Positions 26,341-35,059 of a stretch of 64,000 nucleotides of DNA are shown piece after piece. The notes beneath the pieces are model-generated. The model saw only the letters and a list, made by a program, of their open reading frames with translations, was not told where the DNA came from and did no database searches. Each line of letters starts with the position of its first letter. Positions within the stretch are counted from its first letter, which is position 1. This DNA is from Pontibacter ramchanderi (GTDB lineage Bacteria > Bacteroidota > Bacteroidia > Cytophagales > Hymenobacteraceae). The stretch is taken from NCBI RefSeq assembly GCF_002846395.1, contig NZ_PJMU01000004.1:1-64000 (forward strand). Direction: 5' to 3'. The position numbers and the translations under genes were made by a program.

Positions 26341-27384
26341 ATGACAGCGACCCTGACACAGGGTGCCTTCTCTGAAAAATTCAGAGCCATGCACCCTTTT
26401 GCCCAAACCGAAGAGATTGCCGCCCTGCAGGAGATGGTTGAAGAGATACGGGAACTGAAGCGTGAGAAGAACGCGGTGATCCTGTCTCACTTCTACATGT
26501 CGCCGGAGTTGCAGGTGTCGCACGCCGATGGCGGTATAGCCGATTTTGTGGGCGACTCGCTTGGCCTGAGCGTGGCCGCCAAAGGTGCACAGGCCGACAA
26601 TATCATTTTCTGCGGTGTGAAGTTCATGGCCGAAACCGCCAAGATCCTGAATCCGGCCAAGCAAGTGCTGCTGCCCAGTTTTGAGGCAGGTTGTTCACTG
26701 GCCGAGAGCATCACTGGCGCTGATGTGCGCAAGCTCAAGGCCCAGTATCCAGGCGTACCGGTAGTGGCCTACATCAACACCTACGCCGAGACCAAGGCCG
26801 AAGCCGACATCTGCTGCACATCCCGCAATGCGCTCGACATTGCCCGCTCCTTTGACTCCGACCGACTGATCTTCTTGCCTGACCTGTTCATGGGCCGCAA
26901 CCTGCAGACCCGCATCAAAGCCGAAACGGGCAAGGAACTGATCCTCTGGGAAGGCAAGTGCGAGGTGCACGAGCAGTTCACGCCCCAACGTATCAACGGA
27001 CTCAAAATGATGTACCCCGAGGCGCAAGTGCTCGTGCATTGGGAAGTGCCCGACAACACAGTAGCCGACGCCCTGACCGGAGCCGGTGGGGTTGTGGGTA
27101 GCACCTCCGACATCCTCCGCTTTGTAGGCGAGAGCAAATCGCGGCAGTTCATTCTGGGCTCGGAGTGCGACCTGGGCGCGACCCTGCGCGGCATGTATCC
27201 GGAGAAGGAATTCATCGTGCCCTGCATCAAGTGTCCGCACATGAAACAGATCACGCTGCAGCGCACCCTACAGGCACTGCGGGCCATTGGCACGGAGGCG
27301 GAGCAGATGTATACCGTGGAGTTGGCAGAAGATATACGCCAAAGAGCCTTACTGCCGATAGAGCGCATGCTTGCCTTTTCATAG
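26341..27384 (+). CDS. nadA: Quinolinate synthase A
   Basis: 347 aa. Condenses iminoaspartate with dihydroxyacetone phosphate to quinolinate, the NAD precursor, using an oxygen-sensitive [4Fe-4S] cluster. Visible family features are VILSHFYMSPELQ near the start, DFVGDSLGLS, IIFCGVKFMAETAK (first cluster Cys), WEGKCEVHE (second) and PCIKCPHMK (third). Length is normal for the family. It is 19 bp behind the Rrf2 regulator and 105 bp before nadB, so its supply may be tied to Fe-S status. Confidence 0.97.
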   Translation: MTATLTQGAFSEKFRAMHPFAQTEEIAALQEMVEEIRELKREKNAVILSHFYMSPELQVSHADGGIADFVGDSLGLSVAAKGAQADNIIFCGVKFMAETAKILNPAKQVLLPSFEAGCSLAESITGADVRKLKAQYPGVPVVAYINTYAETKAEADICCTSRNALDIARSFDSDRLIFLPDLFMGRNLQTRIKAETGKELILWEGKCEVHEQFTPQRINGLKMMYPEAQVLVHWEVPDNTVADALTGAGGVVGSTSDILRFVGESKSRQFILGSECDLGATLRGMYPEKEFIVPCIKCPHMKQITLQRTLQALRAIGTEAEQMYTVELAEDIRQRALLPIERMLAFS

Positions 27385-27489
27385 ATAAGTCTCGGCTTAG
27401 AATAAGACTGGGCCATTCATCAAAGAAATAGTGTTCATGGGAAGAAAGTCTATTGTCCTTTGTCATTCAGTCTTTTGTCAAAATAATAA

Positions 27490-29076
27490 ATGAAAGCGCC
27501 AGACTTTGATTTCGTGGTGTTGGGCAGTGGCATTGCGGGGCTCAGTTTTGCCTTGCAGGCCGCTGCCCATTCCTGCGTGCTGGTGCTTTGCAAGTCTTCC
27601 CTCTCCGAAACCAACACCGCCTATGCCCAGGGAGGTATAGCCGCCGTGCTCGACCCCACCGATTCCTTTGAGCAACACGTGCAGGATACGCTGGAAGCGG
27701 GTGCTGGGCTCTGCAAAGAAATGGCCGTTCGCTACATGGTGCAGGAGGCGCCTGCTGCTATTGAGTGGCTGCAAGGTATAGCCGTGCATTTCGACGAGGC
27801 GGCATCCGGCGACATAGCCCTGGGTTTGGAAGGGGGCCACAGCCATCACCGCATTGTACATGTAAAAGACCATACCGGGCGCAGTACACAACAGGCTTTG
27901 GAAGAGGCTGTGCGGCGACACCCAAACATCTCTGTGCAGGAGTTTCAGATGGGTATAGAACTGCTCACTGATACCAGTAATGCAGGCACGTTTTGCTATG
28001 GCGTGCAGGTGCTGGATCTGCATACGCAGGAGATTCGGTCTATACCTGCGCAGGCGGTGGTGCTGGCTACCGGCGGTTCGGGTCAGGTATACCAGTATAC
28101 CACCAACCCAGGTATAGCCACAGGCGATGGACTTGCTATGGCGGCCAGGGCAGGAGCAGAGGTGCAGAACATGGAGTTCTTTCAGTTTCACCCGACTTCT
28201 TTATATCAGACCAATGGTGAGGTTTTCCTGATCAGCGAGGCCCTGCGTGGGGCGGGAGCGGAGCTGGTGTTGCCGGATGGCAGCCACTTTATGCACCAAT
28301 ACCATCCACTGGGTTCGTTGGCTCCCCGAGACGTAGTAGCCCGTGCCGTGCTCACCGAAATGCAACGCCTCAACAGCCCTTGTCTATACCTGGATGTGCG
28401 GCATCTGCCACCGGGGAAAGTGCAGCAAGAGTTTCCCTCTATTTATCATAAGTGTTCCACTATAGATATTGATGTGACAAGCCAGCTCATACCTGTGGTG
28501 CCGGCGGCGCATTACCAGTGTGGTGGCGTGAGAGCCGATCTGCACGGACGTACTTCCTTAAACAGGCTGTACGCCATTGGGGAGGCGGCTTGCACCGGGG
28601 TGCACGGGGCGAACCGCCTGGCAAGCAACTCGCTGCTGGAAGGTGTCGTGTTTGCGCAGAGTGCCGCAGAGCAGGCTGTGCGTCTGCTTGAGCAGTCGCC
28701 GTTTATACCCGCTTTCGCAATTGCTGAAAACAGCCCAGCCTACTGGTGGCCAGGAATGCAGGCTGAGGTGTTCCAATGCCGTGCACGGATGCAGAGGCTG
28801 ATGTGGGAGCAGGCCGGGATTGTGCGCTCCGTTAGTGGTTTGATGCGCTGTGAAGCCCAACTGAAAGTGTTGCAGCAAAAGGTGAAGTATATTACCAGCC
28901 TGACAGGTATAAAGCAGGAGGTGCAGGAACTTCAAAATCTGCTCACTGTGGCCGAGTTGATAACGAAGGCAGCGCTCGCCAGGCGCGAAAGTGTGGGAGG
29001 GCATTTCATCGTGGAAGCGCAGACAGACCGACTTTTGAGCGAAAACAGCATGATACCACAGGTAGCCCGAAAATAG
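27490..29076 (+). CDS. nadB: L-aspartate oxidase
   Basis: 528 aa flavoprotein that oxidises L-aspartate to iminoaspartate for NadA. The N-terminal FAD-binding motif is VVLGSGIAGLSFAL, followed by YAQGGIAAVLDPTDS. The succinate dehydrogenase/NadB-type region has GGHSHHRIVHVKDHTG and GANRLASNSLLEG. The C-terminal helical domain is present, so the protein is complete. It follows nadA on the same strand. Several GGTATAG words occur within it, for example at 27634, 27775 and 28112. Confidence 0.96.
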   Translation: MKAPDFDFVVLGSGIAGLSFALQAAAHSCVLVLCKSSLSETNTAYAQGGIAAVLDPTDSFEQHVQDTLEAGAGLCKEMAVRYMVQEAPAAIEWLQGIAVHFDEAASGDIALGLEGGHSHHRIVHVKDHTGRSTQQALEEAVRRHPNISVQEFQMGIELLTDTSNAGTFCYGVQVLDLHTQEIRSIPAQAVVLATGGSGQVYQYTTNPGIATGDGLAMAARAGAEVQNMEFFQFHPTSLYQTNGEVFLISEALRGAGAELVLPDGSHFMHQYHPLGSLAPRDVVARAVLTEMQRLNSPCLYLDVRHLPPGKVQQEFPSIYHKCSTIDIDVTSQLIPVVPAAHYQCGGVRADLHGRTSLNRLYAIGEAACTGVHGANRLASNSLLEGVVFAQSAAEQAVRLLEQSPFIPAFAIAENSPAYWWPGMQAEVFQCRARMQRLMWEQAGIVRSVSGLMRCEAQLKVLQQKVKYITSLTGIKQEVQELQNLLTVAELITKAALARRESVGGHFIVEAQTDRLLSENSMIPQVARK

Positions 29077-29137
29077 GTGTACAATCACTTTTTTGAGAAT
29101 ACTGCCGTAGTGCTTATATTTAGGAAATTAAACGCAC

Positions 29138-30682
29138 TTGGAAGTACACGAAAATCCATCTAATCAGCACACAGACAATGCGTCGCGCCTGAAAGCCATC
29201 ATCGAGACGGCGATCGACGGCATCATCACCATCGACGGCAGGGGCATTGTAGAGACCGTGAACCCTGCTGCCGCGCATATATTCGGCTATCAGCCCGAAG
29301 AAATTGTCGGCCAGAACGTAAGCATGCTCATGCCTGAGCCAGACCATAGTCTGCATGATAAATACCTGAACAATTATCACCGCACCGGTGTGGGGCAGAT
29401 CATCGGGAAGGGGCGGGAAGTGCTCGGCAAGAAAAAAGACGGCACGGTGTTTCCTTTCCTGCTCAGCATCAGCGAGGTGAACCTGCACGACAAGCAGATC
29501 TTCACGGGTGTGATTCACGACATCACCGAACTCAAAAAAACCGAGGCCGCTTTGCGTGAAAGCGAAAGCCGCATCAACTCCATCATCCAAACCGCTGTGG
29601 ACGGCATCATCACCATCGATACGCGTGGTGTCATTGAGATGATCAACCCGTCGGCATGCAGGCTTTTTGGCTATGATGAGTCGGAGGTGATAGGTCGGAA
29701 GATTAACCTGCTCATGCCCGAGCCCGACCGCAGCCTGCATGACAACTACATGCACCACTACCACGAAACCGGCGAGAAACGCATTATCGGTATAGGCCGC
29801 GAGGTGTCCGGACTCAAAAAAGACGGTACGATCTTTCCGCTATACCTGAGCATCAGTGAGGTAATACTGGCCGACCGCAAGGTATACACCGGCTTCATCC
29901 ACGACATCACCCGCCAGAAGGTAACGGAGGAGCGCCTGCGCCGCTACGCTGCCGAACTGGAGCGAAGTAACCGCGAGCTGCAGGACTTTGCCTACGTGTC
30001 GTCGCACGACCTGCAGGAGCCGCTTCGCAAAATCCAGGCTTTTGGCGACCGTCTGAAGATGAAGGAATACGAGAACCTGAGCGAGCAGGGCAAGGACTAC
30101 GTGGACCGTATGCTCAACGCAGCCAACCGCATGCAGAACCTGATTAACGATCTGCTCACTTTCTCCCGGGTCACTTCCAAGTCCAAACCCTTTGTAGAAA
30201 CAGACCTGAACGAGATTGCCCGCGACGTGATCTCGGATCTGGAGATTGCCATTGAACGCTCCCACGCCACGGTGGAGGTGGGGCCGCTGCCCGTCATTCA
30301 GGCAGAGCCCACGCAGTTGCGCCAACTCCTGCAGAACCTGATCAGCAATGCCATCAAGTTCCGCAAAGACGACGTGGACCCGGTGGTGAAGGTATACGGC
30401 AAAGAGGTGCAGCTGAAAGCACACATGACAGCAACCCCTGGCGACGAGCTGGTGGAGCTGCACGTGGAAGACAACGGCATTGGCTTCGAAGAGAAATACC
30501 TGGACCGGATCTTTAACATCTTCCAGCGGCTGGAGGGGCAGAAATACGAGGGCTCCGGTATAGGCCTGGCCATTTGCCGCAAGATTGCGATACGGCACGG
30601 AGGCGATATTACAGCGAAAAGCAAGCCGGGAGTGGGCACGCATTTCATTGTTACTTTAGCAAAAACACATCTGAAGGAATAA
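29138..30682 (+). CDS. Sensor histidine kinase with two FixL-like PAS domains
   Basis: 514 aa, no membrane span, so cytoplasmic. PAS1 (about 14-125) and PAS2 (about 140-255) both carry the pattern MPEPD.SLHD.Y followed by IIG.GREV.G.KKDGT.FP. In FixL this region gives the heme-binding His and the ligand-sensing Arg; here the Hiss are residues 73 and 201. A coil leads to HisKA with SSHDLQEPLRKI (phospho-acceptor His290) and then HATPase_c (EDNGIGFEEKY, GSGIGLAICRK). The gene starts at TTG 29138 with AGGA at 29122; no earlier ATG is in frame. It is followed after 6 bp by a response regulator, its likely partner. Heme binding is an inference; O2 or NO are the natural ligands. Confidence 0.92.
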   Translation: MEVHENPSNQHTDNASRLKAIIETAIDGIITIDGRGIVETVNPAAAHIFGYQPEEIVGQNVSMLMPEPDHSLHDKYLNNYHRTGVGQIIGKGREVLGKKKDGTVFPFLLSISEVNLHDKQIFTGVIHDITELKKTEAALRESESRINSIIQTAVDGIITIDTRGVIEMINPSACRLFGYDESEVIGRKINLLMPEPDRSLHDNYMHHYHETGEKRIIGIGREVSGLKKDGTIFPLYLSISEVILADRKVYTGFIHDITRQKVTEERLRRYAAELERSNRELQDFAYVSSHDLQEPLRKIQAFGDRLKMKEYENLSEQGKDYVDRMLNAANRMQNLINDLLTFSRVTSKSKPFVETDLNEIARDVISDLEIAIERSHATVEVGPLPVIQAEPTQLRQLLQNLISNAIKFRKDDVDPVVKVYGKEVQLKAHMTATPGDELVELHVEDNGIGFEEKYLDRIFNIFQRLEGQKYEGSGIGLAICRKIAIRHGGDITAKSKPGVGTHFIVTLAKTHLKE

Positions 30683-30688
30683 AAGCCT

Positions 30689-31135
30689 ATGAAATCGAAT
30701 AGACCTATTGTGATACTGATAGCTGACGACGACGCGGAAGACCGCATGCTCATTAAGGAGGCGTTGGACGAGAACCGGCTGAGCAATGCCATTCAGTTTG
30801 TGGAGAACGGCGAGGAGCTGATGGATTACTTACACAACCGCGGAAATTTTGCAGACAAAGAGAAGTACCAGACACCGGGACTTATTCTGCTCGACCTCAA
30901 CATGCCCAAAAAAGATGGGCGAGAGGCGCTGAAAGAGATCAAAGCCGACGAACACCTGCGCGTACTGCCGGTGGTGGTGCTGACTACCTCCAAAGCCGAA
31001 GAGGATATCCTCCGCACCTACGATCTGGGTGTAAGTTCCTTCATTACTAAACCAGTTACTTTTACAGCACTGGTAGACGTGATGAAAACCCTGAGCAAGT
31101 ACTGGTTCGAAATAGTAGAACTGCCCAAACCCTAG
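30689..31135 (+). CDS. Single-domain response regulator
   Basis: 148 aa, a lone receiver domain of the Rcp1-like kind. Acidic pocket ADDDAEDRML near the N-terminus, phospho-acceptor Asp in LILLDLNMPKKDG, switch Thr in VLTTSKAEED and Lys in SFITKPVTF. Without an output domain it probably passes phosphate on or binds a target protein. It is 6 bp after the PAS kinase gene and almost surely its cognate partner. Confidence 0.93.
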   Translation: MKSNRPIVILIADDDAEDRMLIKEALDENRLSNAIQFVENGEELMDYLHNRGNFADKEKYQTPGLILLDLNMPKKDGREALKEIKADEHLRVLPVVVLTTSKAEEDILRTYDLGVSSFITKPVTFTALVDVMKTLSKYWFEIVELPKP

Positions 31136-31150
31136 TAAGTTTAGGAGTTG

Positions 31151-31286
31151 GGGAGTTTGAGAGTTTAGGAAATATGAATTTTCAGTATTGAGTTAATGAA
31201 AGAATGAGACTCAGTCACTTAGTTAAGTCAATTCAACATTCTAAAGCTGTTACCCTACTCTTAACCTCCTAAACTCTCAAACTCCC
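31151..31286. repeat. 19-bp inverted repeat in the signalling gap
   Basis: GGGAGTTTGAGAGTTTAGG (31151-31169) is exactly complementary to CCTAAACTCTCAAACTCCC (31268-31286), 98 bases apart. Related AACTCTCAAACTC runs occur near 39214-39240. It looks like a low-complexity intergenic repeat and could form a long stem between the two signalling genes. Confidence 0.6.
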
Positions 31287-31313
31287 AAACTCTCTAACTC
31301 CCAAACTCAAAAT

Positions 31314-32546
31314 ATGCCTGACAGAATCAGAGTTTTGCTGGTGGATGATGATGAAGATGACTTCATCATTGCGCGGGATATTATGGACGATATACCCGGG
31401 CGCAACTATGTGCTGGAGTGGGCGCCGTCTTTCAACGAGGCAATTGACATTATCCGCGAGCAGCGCCACCACGTATACCTGGTCGATTTCAGGCTGGGTG
31501 CCCATGATGGGCTCGAGCTGATTACGCAGGCGGTGAACGAAGGCATAGCCGCTCCGTTCATTTTGCTCACTGGCCAAAGCGACCGCGAAACCGACGAAAA
31601 GGCCATGCGGGCCGGGGCGCAGGATTACCTGGTGAAGGGTACTTTTAACCCGTACGACCTGGAGCGCTCGATCCGATACAGCATTGAACACGCGAAGAGT
31701 CTGGCCGAGATCCAGAAACTGAACACGGAACTGGAGCAGCGGGTAGAAGACCGCACGCAGGAACTGGCCGCCGCCATTCAGAATCTGGAGAAAGCGAACC
31801 GGACCCTCAAAAAAGCACAGACCGAGATATACAAAGCACTGCAAAAGGAGAAAGAGCTGCACGAACTCAAATCACGGTTCGTGACCATCGCCTCACACGA
31901 GTTCCGGACGCCGCTCAGCACCGTGCTGTCGTCGGCATCGCTTATAACCAAGTATAAAACCGCCGAAGACGACGAAAAGCGCCTCAAGCATGTGGGGCGT
32001 ATCAAGTCAGCGGTGCATAACCTCACCAACATCCTCAACGACTTTCTGTCTATCAGCAGGATGGAGGAGGGGAAAATACACAACGTACCGACTACTTTCG
32101 ATCTGCAGAGCTTCTCTTCTGAGGTAGTAGACGAAATGCAGGGTTACCTGAAAGAAAAGCAGCGCATTGACTACCACCATGAGGGCGATCAGCAGACAGT
32201 ATACCTGGACAAGCAACTGTTGCGCAACGTGATCATCAACCTGCTCTCCAACGGCAGCAAATACTCCGGGGAGGAGAGTACGATCTGGTTCAAGACTTTC
32301 GTAACAGGCAATGTCGTGACGCTGGAGGTACGCGACGAGGGCATTGGTATACCTGATGAGGACAAGACGCACCTGTTCACCCCGTTTTTCAGAGCGCAGA
32401 ACGTCACCAACATACAGGGGACAGGGCTGGGGCTTAACATTGTAAAAAAATACGTAGAGATAATGGGTGGCGAGCTACGCTATGAAAGCCAGCTGGGCCA
32501 CGGCACCACATTCACCATCACTTTGCCATATACCGCACAGATATGA
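31314..32546 (+). CDS. Receiver domain fused to a histidine kinase
   Basis: 410 aa, cytoplasmic. The N-terminal receiver (about 1-125) has VLLVDDDEDDF and VDFRLGAHDG with the phospho-acceptor Asp. A coiled coil (about 140-180) links it to HisKA with ASHEFRTPLS, then HATPase_c (EVRDEGIGIPDEDK and GTGLGLNIVKKY). Such receiver-first kinases relay a signal from another kinase into a second phosphorylation step. Its stop overlaps the next start by 4 bp (ATGA), so it is tightly coupled to the receiver-Crp regulator. With the PAS kinase upstream this suggests a phosphorelay. Confidence 0.92.
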   Translation: MPDRIRVLLVDDDEDDFIIARDIMDDIPGRNYVLEWAPSFNEAIDIIREQRHHVYLVDFRLGAHDGLELITQAVNEGIAAPFILLTGQSDRETDEKAMRAGAQDYLVKGTFNPYDLERSIRYSIEHAKSLAEIQKLNTELEQRVEDRTQELAAAIQNLEKANRTLKKAQTEIYKALQKEKELHELKSRFVTIASHEFRTPLSTVLSSASLITKYKTAEDDEKRLKHVGRIKSAVHNLTNILNDFLSISRMEEGKIHNVPTTFDLQSFSSEVVDEMQGYLKEKQRIDYHHEGDQQTVYLDKQLLRNVIINLLSNGSKYSGEESTIWFKTFVTGNVVTLEVRDEGIGIPDEDKTHLFTPFFRAQNVTNIQGTGLGLNIVKKYVEIMGGELRYESQLGHGTTFTITLPYTAQI

Positions 32547-33604
32547 AAAAGATATTGCTGATTGAAGACAACCAGGAGATCCGGGAAAACACCGCCGAGA
32601 TTCTGTCATTGGCCAACTACCAGGTGCTGGAGGCACCAAATGGCAAGCTGGGTGTGGACCTGGCCAAAAAAGAGCACCCCGACCTGATCATTTGCGACAT
32701 CATGATGCCGCAGCTCGACGGCTATGGCGTGCTGCACATGCTTAGCAAGTATCCGGAAACAGCCAGCATCCCCTTCGTGTTTCTAACCGCCAAGTCGGAG
32801 AAGGATGACTTCCGGAAAGGCATGAACCTGGGAGCCGACGACTACCTGACCAAGCCATTTGACGATGTGGAGTTGCTCGATGTGGTGGAGATGCGGCTGA
32901 AGAAAAACGAGATCATGAAGGCGGAGTTCCAGCGCAATGTGCAGGGGCTCGATAACTTTATACAGGAGGCAAAAGGTTACGAGGAACTTAACAAACTGAT
33001 CTCTGAGAACCGCCGCGTTACGATATTCCGCAAAAAGCAGCACTTGTTCTCGGAAGGAAATTACCCGAGCAACCTGTACTTCCTGAACAAGGGTAAGATC
33101 AAAACCTACAAATCGAACGAAGAAGGGCGCGAGTACATCACCTGCCTCTACAAAGACGGCGACTTTATCGGTTACCTCGATTTGCTGGAAGAAAAGGCCT
33201 ACCGTGAGTCGGCGATGGCGCTGGAGGACTCTGAGGTATACATCATTCCGCGTGAGGACTTCTATACCTTGCTTTACCAAAACCGCGACGTGGCCGGCAA
33301 GTTCATCAAGATACTCTCCGACAACCTGGCCGACCGGGAAGATCGCCTGCTGAAACTGGCCTACAATTCGGTGCGCAAACGAGTAGCCGAGGCGCTTCTA
33401 TTTGTAGAGAAACAGTACAAAGAAGACCCGAACTACAAGTCAGAGGTTTCAATTACCCGCGAGGACCTGGCCAGCATCGTAGGCGCCTCCAAAGAGACCG
33501 TGATCCGGACCCTGGCCGACTTCAAGGACGAAAACCTGATCGACACCCGCGGCAGCAAGATCACGATCCTGAACTCGCAGAAGTTGGAACGGATGAGGAA
33601 TTAA
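32543..33604 (+). CDS. Receiver domain fused to a Crp/Fnr-type regulator
   Basis: 353 aa. The N-terminal receiver (about 1-120) has LLIEDNQEIRENT and LIICDIMMPQLDGYG. A cNMP-binding-like barrel follows (about 155-265, VTIFRKKQHLFSEGNYPSNL), then a Crp-type helix-turn-helix (about 300-350) with recognition helix KETVIRTLADFKDENLI. The K-E-x3-R pattern matches the DNA-reading residues of the CRP/DNR side of the family, which bind TGTGA- or TTGAC-like half-sites. It lacks the FNR cysteines. As the last gene of the kinase set, it is the likely transcriptional output; hemA starts 89 bp downstream. Confidence 0.92.
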   Translation: MKKILLIEDNQEIRENTAEILSLANYQVLEAPNGKLGVDLAKKEHPDLIICDIMMPQLDGYGVLHMLSKYPETASIPFVFLTAKSEKDDFRKGMNLGADDYLTKPFDDVELLDVVEMRLKKNEIMKAEFQRNVQGLDNFIQEAKGYEELNKLISENRRVTIFRKKQHLFSEGNYPSNLYFLNKGKIKTYKSNEEGREYITCLYKDGDFIGYLDLLEEKAYRESAMALEDSEVYIIPREDFYTLLYQNRDVAGKFIKILSDNLADREDRLLKLAYNSVRKRVAEALLFVEKQYKEDPNYKSEVSITREDLASIVGASKETVIRTLADFKDENLIDTRGSKITILNSQKLERMRN

Positions 33605-33629
33605 GGGTGACAATTCTCCTACACGAAAG

Positions 33630-33641
33630 TGACATAAGTCA
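33630..33641 (+). promoter_or_regulatory. Candidate Crp/Fnr-type operator upstream of hemA
   Basis: TGAC-ATAA-GTCA is a perfect 4-4-4 dyad 52 bp before the hemA start codon and 25 bp after the stop of the receiver-Crp gene. The spacing fits Crp/Fnr-family sites. That the neighbouring regulator binds here is inference from position and half-site type. Confidence 0.35.
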
Positions 33642-33693
33642 TACTTTCCAATCCCGGGTTTTAAGAAATTTGCATTGTATCTGAGAGAAAGAC

Positions 33694-34956
33694 ATGCAAA
33701 ATCAGTTTAAAGCCCTGACATTATCTTACAAGCAAGCACCCATTGCTGTGCGCGAAGCCGTATCGCTGAACGAGATCGGATGTCGCAACCTGCTGGATAA
33801 GATTCGCGAATTCACCGATGCGCAGGATGTGATGGTGCTTTCAACCTGCAACCGCACCGAGGTATACTATTCAGCTGCGCAAGACCTTTCCCGGGCCATC
33901 ATCAAATTGATCGCCATTGAGAAAGGCTTTATCGCAACCAAAGAGATCTCGACTTATTTCCAGAACATCACCGAGCACCAGCAGGCCGTGCAGCACCTGT
34001 TTTATGTGTCGCTGGGGCTGGAGTCGCAGGTGGTGGGCGACATGCAGATACTTAACCAGGTGAAGAAAGCCTACCAGTGGGCGGCCGATGCCGATATGGC
34101 CGGACCGTTTCTGCACAGGCTGATGCACACCATTTTTTATACCAACAAGCAGGTGTTTAACCAGACGGCCTTTTTTGACGGAGCTGCTTCGGTTTCTTAC
34201 GCCACTGTAGAGCTGGTAGAGGAATTGACCAGAGGGATGGCCGATCCGCGCGTGCTGATGATTGGGGTAGGGGAGATCGGAGCCAATGTGTGCGATAACT
34301 TCGGCAAGTCGAAGATCAGCAACGTGACCATTGCGAACCGCACGCACCTTAAGGCGCTCGAGTTGGCGCAGAAGACCAATGCCCGCGCTATTTACTGGGA
34401 GAACGTGTGGGAAGAAATGGCGAAAGCCGATGTGGTGATTTCGTCTGTACCGGGCGACTGTTTTTTTATAGGCAAAGCAGAGGTAGAGCAAATGGGCACA
34501 AACGCACCTCAATTCTTTGTGGACCTCTCCATGCCGCGCAGCATTGATGCTGAAATCGAAAGCCTGTCAAACGCCAAGGTATACAACGTAGACAACATCC
34601 GGAACCGTGCCACCGAGGCACTGACCATGCGCATGGCCGCTATACCGCAGGTAAAAGAGATCATAGCCGAAGCCATGATTGAATTTAATGCCTGGACCCG
34701 CGAAATGGCGATGTCGCCTGCTTTGCAGCAGTTTAAGAGCCGTTTGGAGGAGATTCGTCAGCAGGAACTGGCCCGCTACACCAAAAAGCTGGGCGATGAC
34801 CAGCGGGAACTTGTTGAGGCCATTACCAAAAACATCCTCAACAAGATCGTGAAACTGCCTGCTCTGGAGCTGAAAGCAGCCTGCCAACGCGGTGAGTCTG
34901 AGGCATTGCTCGAAGGACTGAGTGCGCTGTTCAATCTCGAAAAGCAGGAAGCATAA
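33694..34956 (+). CDS. hemA: Glutamyl-tRNA reductase
   Basis: 420 aa. Reduces glutamyl-tRNA to glutamate-1-semialdehyde, the first step of C5 heme biosynthesis. The catalytic Cys52 lies in VLSTCNRTEVYYS; GLESQVVGDMQILNQVKKAY is the substrate-domain signature. The NADPH domain has LMIGVGEIGANV, and a C-terminal dimerisation helix is present. It follows the signalling genes and ends in a strong terminator. Its placement after heme-PAS and NO-response genes suggests that heme supply is adjusted with oxygen or NO. Confidence 0.96.
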   Translation: MQNQFKALTLSYKQAPIAVREAVSLNEIGCRNLLDKIREFTDAQDVMVLSTCNRTEVYYSAAQDLSRAIIKLIAIEKGFIATKEISTYFQNITEHQQAVQHLFYVSLGLESQVVGDMQILNQVKKAYQWAADADMAGPFLHRLMHTIFYTNKQVFNQTAFFDGAASVSYATVELVEELTRGMADPRVLMIGVGEIGANVCDNFGKSKISNVTIANRTHLKALELAQKTNARAIYWENVWEEMAKADVVISSVPGDCFFIGKAEVEQMGTNAPQFFVDLSMPRSIDAEIESLSNAKVYNVDNIRNRATEALTMRMAAIPQVKEIIAEAMIEFNAWTREMAMSPALQQFKSRLEEIRQQELARYTKKLGDDQRELVEAITKNILNKIVKLPALELKAACQRGESEALLEGLSALFNLEKQEA

Positions 34957-35009
34957 GCTATACCTGATAAGCTCTAAAATTCTTAGATTACCACATCAGA
35001 AGTTTATGA

Positions 35010-35040
35010 AACTCTCCACTAAAGGAGAGTTTTTTGTTTT
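35010..35040 (+). terminator. Rho-independent terminator of hemA
   Basis: AACTCTCC (35010-35017) pairs with GGAGAGTT (35024-35031) over loop ACTAAA, followed by TTTTGTTTT. It stands 53 bp after the hemA stop and closes the co-directional block. Confidence 0.92.
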
Positions 35041-35059
35041 AGTCTCACTCGAATCAGCA

